In this document: piece by piece, positions 58,910-64,000 of the stretch | How positions within the stretch are numbered: the first letter of the stretch is position 1 | Layout: the number at the start of each line of letters is the position of its first letter | Assembly (NCBI GenBank): GCA_964418125.1 | Contig: CAYQKY010000022.1 | Location: 9,371-73,370, forward strand | From: JACJXW01 sp964418125 | GTDB taxonomy: Bacteria > Bacteroidota > Bacteroidia > Chitinophagales > Saprospiraceae | Length of the DNA: 64,000 bases | Direction of reading: 5' to 3' | The notes under the pieces: generated by a model | Databases searched by the model: none | Told to the model about the DNA's origin: nothing | What the model saw: the letters and a program-made list of their open reading frames with translations, nothing else | Program-made: the position numbers and the translations under genes

Positions 58910-61350
58910 TATTGCTTCCATTGCTCGTATTTAATATAATCTTTGCGCTCCAGAAGCGCCCCGACAGCGTTGGCGGCCGCCTCGTTGATCTCCAGCCAGC
59001 CGTTGGCGTGGCGGGTAAGCAGGCCTACGCTAAGCAGGCGCCGCAGGAGGTTAACGTATTTTTCGGAAAAGGGAGGCCCCATCAGCTTGCGCAGCTGGTA
59101 TTCATTCGTCCGTTTCTGCATCAGGATGGCACTGAGCAGGACGGCGTTATCAGGATTCAGGAAATCCGGCAGCGCGTATTCCGGAGGGGTGTGGATGAAG
59201 ACGCTGTCGGCGTCAACTTTCTGTACGGAAAGCGCCCACCGCAGCAGGGCCTCGCCGATGTTGCCGCCCGCGGCCCGGTGCACCCGGGAAGCCAGGCGGT
59301 TGAACTGCTGCGGGCTGGCCTCCTGTAGCTGCTCGTTCAGCAGGGTCATATGGGTGGCGCCATGCCGGATCAGAATAGCTTCGCGCACCGCATTGGCGGG
59401 CATGAAATCCATGTTGAGTTCCGCCTGAAAAAGGCTTCCCACATTGTGTAACTGCTGAAGATGGCTCGACAAGGCATTGCTCAGCGAGATGAGAAAGAAG
59501 ATATTGCCGGAATAGGCGTCGATATGCCGGCGTAGCGCCCGGACGTTCTGGTTCAGCGGTACAGAGGGGTTCCACCACAATTCCAGTCCGTCGATCCACA
59601 CCAGCGGGCGTTCGTTAAGTGTATTCTTGCGGACAAATTCCAGTGCCTCTTCCAGGTTGTAGGCTACTTCCAGTTTTCTTCCCTGAACTTTGATGACGGA
59701 ATCCGGAATCAGGCGAATGGTGTTTTCCGGAAAGAACCGGTTGGCTACCATCTCTCCGAAGAAGGACTTGCCCGAAAAACGCTTCCCCGTAATGGATACC
59801 GCCCCACGAAACCCCTTTTCCCAATTATCGATAATACTTTTGATGTGCTGCATCTCATCTTCCCGGCCTACCCAGAAGGATTCTCCGATGTAACCCTTGG
59901 CCTGGAATATGGCGGCATAGTGGCTGTTGTCATTGCTCACTGTCCGGCTCTGTATGTAGCGAACCACTTTTTCCGAAGTACTCAGGTTTTCTTCCTGCTC
60001 CGCTGCCTTTCTGATCTTCCGTACAGCTCTCACCTGGGCCGCCCACCAGTACTGCAGGTTTTCCACCCACCGGTAACGGCGCAGCCGAAACTGGCTTATG
60101 GCCGATTGAGATGGGGCCGGCAGAAAAATGCGGGAGGCGTCGTATATGGCGCTGAACCGGAAATCCTCTTCCATACGATGTTCGGCCGTATCGGTTAAAC
60201 TGGCCAGCTGTTCTTCGGAAGCCAGCAGGTTGTTCCGGAAGGATTCGATGGGTTGCAGCAGCTCCGCCATCTCCCATTTCACTTCGGCCTCCCCGCCTTC
60301 CGTAGAGAGAAGGATCAGGCGGTTGCGTATGTTGGACAGCGCCACTTTCAATCCGTTGATGGTATTCTCGGTAAGCTCCCACGCTTCGTAGATCAGGGGC
60401 AAAACCTCGGCCTCCAGCCATTGCAGGCAGCGTTTTCTCAGGTTGAGGTCCAGCATTTCCAGTAATCCGCCCTGTATTTTCAGGGCTATTCGCATTTTTT
60501 CGGGCAGCGCATTTAGGGATTCCTCCAGCTCTGCCGAAAAAGATTGCAGGCGGGGCGGCGCCTGTATCTTGGACGCCATTGTTTCCAGGCGGTTGGATAT
60601 TTTGCCCGGTTTGGGTAATTCGCCGGTGGCGCTGTCCTCTTCTCCCAGCAGTGCTGTCGTTTGGTCCACTCTATTATGGGCCTCGAGAATGTCGGCCTGG
60701 CAGGCGGCGGCCAGCGCTTCGATCTCCCGGCGGATCTTTTGAAAAACGGAGGCTGCATTAGCCGTCTCCTGGTATTGTTTCAGCAAATGAGCTACCTGGC
60801 CGGTGATGGCGGAAAACTGCTCCCGGTAAACGGGCCAGGGGTTCTTCTGCAGCCGCCAGTTGGCTATCCGGCGCTGCCGGGTAGGCTGCCATCGCTTGTT
60901 TTCCGTTCTGCTTATCCGGCCCATAAAGCCCTTCAGGCTTTCCGCCGCCGATTGCAGCGCGGCTTTCGACTGCTCATTCAACCGGCTTATGCTCTTTGCA
61001 TCGATCGCGCCATCCGCCTCAAGAAGGTGCCCTTTCTGAAGCTCGAAGAAAATATCCCGCCACAGCAGAAGAAATGCTTTTGCCTCCGCTGCCCATTCGT
61101 AATTGACAAGATAATAATGAAAGGTTTGTTCCTCAGGATAGGTTGCTTTGTTTTCCAGCCGTTCAAAGGCATATTCCCCAACCTTGCCAATGGTTTCACA
61201 TATAGAGGCGACTGCCGTGGCCATGCGGCCCAGTTGTTCTCCCGGAGAAGCTGCCTCCCATGCTTCCCCAATGGCCTCGGCTATCCGGGCCTCCAGTTCG
61301 TCGAGTTGTTGGGGTACAGGTTTTTCATTGAGAGTTGGTGGCTTTGACAT
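58909..61350 (-). CDS. P-loop ATPase with long helical N-terminus and winged-helix end
   Basis: An 813-residue soluble protein. Residues 1-480 are almost all helical or coiled and unrecognised. A P-loop domain follows. WVGREDEMQHI (493-503) is the leading segment seen in AAA/STAND ATPases. Walker A is GKRFSGKS (522-529) and Walker B is LVWIDG (583-588). A sensor-like IFFLISLSN lies at 617-625. Residues about 735-800 resemble a winged helix (TNEYQLRKLMGPPFSEKYV). It is coupled to the MscS-like gene, so the pair probably works as an ATP-driven sensor with a membrane effector. The family is not recognised. Confidence 0.75.
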   Translation of the reverse strand: MSKPPTLNEKPVPQQLDELEARIAEAIGEAWEAASPGEQLGRMATAVASICETIGKVGEYAFERLENKATYPEEQTFHYYLVNYEWAAEAKAFLLLWRDIFFELQKGHLLEADGAIDAKSISRLNEQSKAALQSAAESLKGFMGRISRTENKRWQPTRQRRIANWRLQKNPWPVYREQFSAITGQVAHLLKQYQETANAASVFQKIRREIEALAAACQADILEAHNRVDQTTALLGEEDSATGELPKPGKISNRLETMASKIQAPPRLQSFSAELEESLNALPEKMRIALKIQGGLLEMLDLNLRKRCLQWLEAEVLPLIYEAWELTENTINGLKVALSNIRNRLILLSTEGGEAEVKWEMAELLQPIESFRNNLLASEEQLASLTDTAEHRMEEDFRFSAIYDASRIFLPAPSQSAISQFRLRRYRWVENLQYWWAAQVRAVRKIRKAAEQEENLSTSEKVVRYIQSRTVSNDNSHYAAIFQAKGYIGESFWVGREDEMQHIKSIIDNWEKGFRGAVSITGKRFSGKSFFGEMVANRFFPENTIRLIPDSVIKVQGRKLEVAYNLEEALEFVRKNTLNERPLVWIDGLELWWNPSVPLNQNVRALRRHIDAYSGNIFFLISLSNALSSHLQQLHNVGSLFQAELNMDFMPANAVREAILIRHGATHMTLLNEQLQEASPQQFNRLASRVHRAAGGNIGEALLRWALSVQKVDADSVFIHTPPEYALPDFLNPDNAVLLSAILMQKRTNEYQLRKLMGPPFSEKYVNLLRRLLSVGLLTRHANGWLEINEAAANAVGALLERKDYIKYEQWKQ

Positions 61351-61358
61351 ATGTGTGA

Positions 61359-61691
61359 GTAGGTATTCGGCTGTGCACTAAGTTAGGAAAAAAATACGGT
61401 ATTCTGACCCGCGTTCCCTTTAAACCCAGGATCACGCCCGCAGAAGCCCGGAAGCTCATCGACAGGAATATTCATGCCCATTGTAAGATAATAACACTGA
61501 CGGCAGATGAATACCGGGAGATTATCAAAAGCCTTGCTGAAAAAGGTTTTCGTGGGGGTATTGTTTATGACGGGCTCATTCTCTTCTGTGCGCGAAAATT
61601 GAAAGCAAAAAAAGTTGCCACCTCTAATGCGGCAGTTTACACCCGGCTAGCTGTTGGTTTAGGCCTGGATATTGAAATAGTAGGACTTTAA
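61359..61691 (+). pseudogene. N-terminally truncated PIN-domain (VapC-like) toxin
   Basis: Read from 61359 without a start codon, the frame encodes about 110 residues of PIN-domain C-terminal sequence: YGILTRVPFKPRITPAEARK, then ITLTADEYREIIKSLAEKGF, GGIVYDGLILFCARKLKAKK and a closing GLDIEIVGL. The first 40-45 residues, including the first catalytic Asp, are missing, and an in-frame stop lies just upstream. It abuts the start of the ATPase gene, which suggests that insertion of the ATPase module or a deletion removed the toxin's head. No VapB-like antitoxin gene is nearby. Confidence 0.75.
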
Positions 61692-61696
61692 AGCGC

Positions 61697-62179
61697 TTAA
61701 TTTTCTCCGCGCTTCTTGCCGGTATCTTCCAGCATGAAACCGAGGCTGCGAACCCCTTCCACCGGGTTCACACGCATGTACTGTTCCACCGTTATTGTAT
61801 ATTTTCCCGCTTGATTGAAGTAAGCGCCTTCCTGAATGGGTATTTTCAGGTTGCAATATTCATTGTTGCAATCGCCCAGCCAGACGCCGGCCTTGTCCGC
61901 CAGTTCCAGAGAGAGTAACTCCGTAATGCGCTCGCCCGAAGGGAAACGGGTATGTATCTGCGTGTAGAGATTCTGGTAATTGTAGCCGGTGCTGTGCTCC
62001 AATTCCAGGAAGAGGTTGTAGATGGAAAGCGTGTCCTGAACGGTAAAGGTAAAGTCCAGAGTATCTTCATAAGCCCAGTTGCCGTCCTGAAAGTCATATT
62101 GTTTCTCGTAATCGTAACCCGGGCTACAGGAGGACAGAAAAAGAATGGCGGAAAATATGAGTAGGGCAGCGTATTTCAT
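61697..62179 (-). CDS. gldH: Gliding motility lipoprotein GldH
   Basis: A 160-residue lipoprotein (signal ending LSSC). It matches GldH in length and order: an aromatic DYEKQYDFQDGNWAYED start, a beta domain with VQDTLSIYNLFLELEHS, ADKAGVWLGDC, and a C-terminal YTITVEQYMRVNPVEGVRSLG. GldH is needed for gliding and is linked to the T9SS machinery in Flavobacterium, which fits the T9SS cargo proteins elsewhere in the window. The ATG at 62179 was chosen; an upstream open frame is not protein-like. Confidence 0.9.
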   Translation of the reverse strand: MKYAALLIFSAILFLSSCSPGYDYEKQYDFQDGNWAYEDTLDFTFTVQDTLSIYNLFLELEHSTGYNYQNLYTQIHTRFPSGERITELLSLELADKAGVWLGDCNNEYCNLKIPIQEGAYFNQAGKYTITVEQYMRVNPVEGVRSLGFMLEDTGKKRGEN

Positions 62180-62301
62180 AAAATGGATTCGGATGATGGC
62201 ATCGGTTGAGCTCGTTCGCCGGGATGAAGGTTGGGAGTTCCAGGAAAAACCGCTGCCTTTCCGGCGCTTACCCGGCGAAACAGCGGTTTTTCCCTGAAAA
62301 C

Positions 62302-63459
62302 TCACTTAAAATAATCTTTCATTTTTTCGAAGAAGGTCTTTTCCGACTTTCCGGGCTGCGGGTGGAAGTTGGGCATGTTCTTCAGTTTTTCGAGCAGTTC
62401 CCGTTCTTCGTCGTTCACCTTCTTGGGCGTCCAGACGTTGACGTGGATCAGCTGGTCGCCGGTGCCGTAGGCTTGAACGGAAGGGAGCCCCTTGCCTTTC
62501 AGCCGGAAAATTTTTCCGGACTGTGTGCCGGCGGGTACTTTGATCTTCACCCTGCCGTCGATCGTAGGTACTTCGACGGAGGTGCCCAGGGCGGCGTCGG
62601 CGAAGTTGAGGTACAGCTCGTGGATAAGGTTCATGGCGTCGCGCTGGAGGAATTCGTGGGGCTTCTCTTCGATATTGATGAGCAGGTCGCCCGCCGGGCC
62701 GCCTTTGGCGCCGGCATTGCCTTTACCCCGAAGGGACAGCTGCATGCCCTCTTCCACGCCGGCAGGGATCTCGATATCGAGGGTTTCTTCACCGTACATG
62801 CGGCCATCGCCTTTGCATTTGGGGCAGCTGGCGGTCACCTGCTGGCCCGAGCCGTTGCAGGTAGGGCAGGTCACGGTAGTCTGCATCTGCCCCAGGAAGG
62901 TATTTTTTACCTGGCGGACGTACCCGGCGCCCCGGCAGGTAGTGCAGGTCTGTACGGAGCTGCTGTCCTTGGCGCCGCTGCCGTTGCATTGGTCACAGGT
63001 AACGTGTTTCTTGACCTTGATCTTTTTCGTAACGCCGGAGGCGATCTCCTCGAGGGTGAGGGTTACCTTGATGCGCAGGTTGCTGCCGCGTTGCCCGCGG
63101 GGGCGTGCGCGGGTGCGGCCTCCGCCGAAGAAACTGTCGAAGGGGCTGCCGCTGTCGCCGAAAATATCGCCGAATTGCTGGAAAATGTCATCCATGGTCA
63201 TCCCGCCACTGAATCCACCGCCGCCATGGCCGCTGACGCCGGCATGGCCGTAACGGTCGTATCGGGCTTTCTTATCCGGGTCACTCAACACTTCGTAGGC
63301 CTCGGCAGCTTCTTTGAACTTTTCCTCCGCTGTTTTATCACCGGGGTTCTTGTCCGGGTGATACTGAATGGCCATTTTCCGGTATGCTTTCTTGATGGTT
63401 GTGCCATCGGCATCCTTGCCAACGCCTAATACTTCGTAGTAATCTCTTTTCGTCGCCAT
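62302..63459 (-). CDS. dnaJ: Chaperone DnaJ
   Basis: A 385-residue co-chaperone. The J domain (1-70) has the HPD motif in YHPDKNPGD. A Gly/Phe-rich linker follows (about 75-120). Four zinc-finger repeats are visible as CDQCNGSG, CTTCRGAG, CPTCNGSG and CPKCKGDG. The C-terminal substrate-binding domains are complete. It hands unfolded proteins to DnaK. grpE lies upstream on the same strand, 150 bp away, the usual arrangement. Confidence 0.97.
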   Translation of the reverse strand: MATKRDYYEVLGVGKDADGTTIKKAYRKMAIQYHPDKNPGDKTAEEKFKEAAEAYEVLSDPDKKARYDRYGHAGVSGHGGGGFSGGMTMDDIFQQFGDIFGDSGSPFDSFFGGGRTRARPRGQRGSNLRIKVTLTLEEIASGVTKKIKVKKHVTCDQCNGSGAKDSSSVQTCTTCRGAGYVRQVKNTFLGQMQTTVTCPTCNGSGQQVTASCPKCKGDGRMYGEETLDIEIPAGVEEGMQLSLRGKGNAGAKGGPAGDLLINIEEKPHEFLQRDAMNLIHELYLNFADAALGTSVEVPTIDGRVKIKVPAGTQSGKIFRLKGKGLPSVQAYGTGDQLIHVNVWTPKKVNDEERELLEKLKNMPNFHPQPGKSEKTFFEKMKDYFK

Positions 63460-63512
63460 GGTTCAAAGTTAATACTAATTGGCAGTTAAGGTTGCCGGCC
63501 TGTTCTGAAGAG

Positions 63513-63596
63513 CAGTGGTTTGATTCCTGTTGTTCGTTGTTTGCTGTCCGTTGGCGGCCCTCAGGGCAATAACGAATAACGAATAACCAGCAACTC
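63513..63596 (-). repeat. Word repeats between grpE and dnaJ
   Basis: TTGTTCGTTGTTTGC words and ATAACGAATAACGAATAACC words lie in partly complementary order around a GGCCCTCAGGGC core. They fill the grpE-dnaJ gap. Confidence 0.45.
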
Positions 63597-63609
63597 AGCC
63601 CTCCTCAGA

Positions 63610-64000
63610 TCACTTACCAACCACCACTTTGGCGTGACGGATGATCTTGCCGTTCAATTTATAACCCTTTTCAATGGTATCGATGATGAAGCCCTTCTTG
63701 TCTTCCGAGGGCGCCGGGATCTCGGTAATGGCGTCGTGCAGTTCAGGGTCGAACCGCTCTCCGTCGGTTTCCATGGGTTCGAGCCCCAGCCGCTTGAGGG
63801 TGGCGTACAGCTTGTGGTAGACCAGGGCCACTCCCTCGCTGAAGGTCTCTTTACTGCCTTCCTGCTCGGCATTTTTCTTTGCCCTGTCAAAATCGTCAAG
63901 AATAGGAAGTAGTTCTGACATCGTGTCCTGCGCCGCATTCTTCATCATGTCCATCTTCTCGCGGATGGTCCGTTTTTTGAAGTTGTCGAACTCCGCAAAC
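63610..64000 (-). CDS. grpE: Nucleotide-exchange factor GrpE, partial
   Basis: The C-terminal 129 codons are present; the frame is open to the window edge, which cuts off the N-terminal part. Visible features are the end of the helical dimer region (FAEFDNFKKRTIREKMDMM), then PILDDFDRAKK, a four-helix-bundle segment with FSEGVALVYHKLYATLKRLG, and the beta-wing ending FDPELHDAITEIPAPSE ... KGYKLNGKIIRHAKVVV. It releases ADP from DnaK and works with DnaJ encoded downstream. Confidence 0.95.
   Translation of the reverse strand, partial: FAEFDNFKKRTIREKMDMMKNAAQDTMSELLPILDDFDRAKKNAEQEGSKETFSEGVALVYHKLYATLKRLGLEPMETDGERFDPELHDAITEIPAPSEDKKGFIIDTIEKGYKLNGKIIRHAKVVVGK

Overview
The window is chromosomal DNA from a Bacteroidota bacterium. 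The evidence is a gliding-motility lipoprotein GldH, several secreted proteins ending in type IX secretion (T9SS) sorting domains, a DUF5916 outer-membrane protein, Bacteroidota-style lipoproteins, and A-rich leaders in place of strong Shine-Dalgarno sites. The fairly high GC and the gene families point by inference to Saprospirales/Lewinella-like relatives; no rRNA or marker phylogeny is available here to confirm this. No rRNA, tRNA, CRISPR array, phage or conventional transposase gene was seen.

Layout. 1-3.2 kb: an outer-membrane protein gene, a second copy of it split by a 163-bp MITE, and a tight three-gene cassette of unknown function ending in a TIGR04255-like protein. 3.4-5.8 kb: a secreted M14 carboxypeptidase. 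6.1-10.5 kb: the most interesting locus, a putative RiPP cluster. It holds a Cys/Ser/Thr-rich candidate precursor, an aminoglycoside-phosphotransferase-like kinase fold, a HopA1-family protein and a LanC-like cyclase, the last three translationally coupled. This is the gene logic of class V lanthipeptides, but the cyclase has lost most of its zinc ligands and the precursor is very large. 10.6-19.4 kb: LolC/E-like permease, orphan XisI, TolC, GtrA, a 5'-nucleotidase, and an RND pump with its adaptor. 19.7-26.8 kb: pirin, a CDGSH iron-sulfur protein, a second MITE, a SPOR-domain protein, a lipoprotein and a GCS2-CBS fusion. 27-37.4 kb: a repeat protein, three paralogous T9SS cargo proteins, an OmpA-like lipoprotein and a coiled-coil membrane protein. 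37.8-45.4 kb: a secreted agmatine/peptidylarginine-deiminase-like protein, M20 peptidase, a Cys/Met PLP enzyme, a hypothetical protein and a zinc-less MDR oxidoreductase.

45.7-53.7 kb: a cupin gene, then an AraC-type regulator and a long co-directional operon (DUF5916 protein, cupin, ABM-domain lipoprotein, esterase, a deleted GH3 gene fused to a truncated aldo-keto reductase, cupin). The regulator and the operon share a 29-bp upstream motif that looks like the regulator's operator. 54-64 kb: a seven-heme cytochrome with TPRs, a Uma2 nuclease-fold protein, a cation/proton antiporter, an ATPase plus MscS-like membrane protein pair beside a decapitated PIN-toxin gene, then gldH, dnaJ and grpE (cut by the window end).

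A genome-wide habit is visible: many gaps between genes hold short-word repeats arranged as inverted repeats, with a different word at each place (CGAAT-, GTGCAT-, GTGTAAA-, AAGTCGGA- and others). Several sit right behind stop codons and probably act as terminators.
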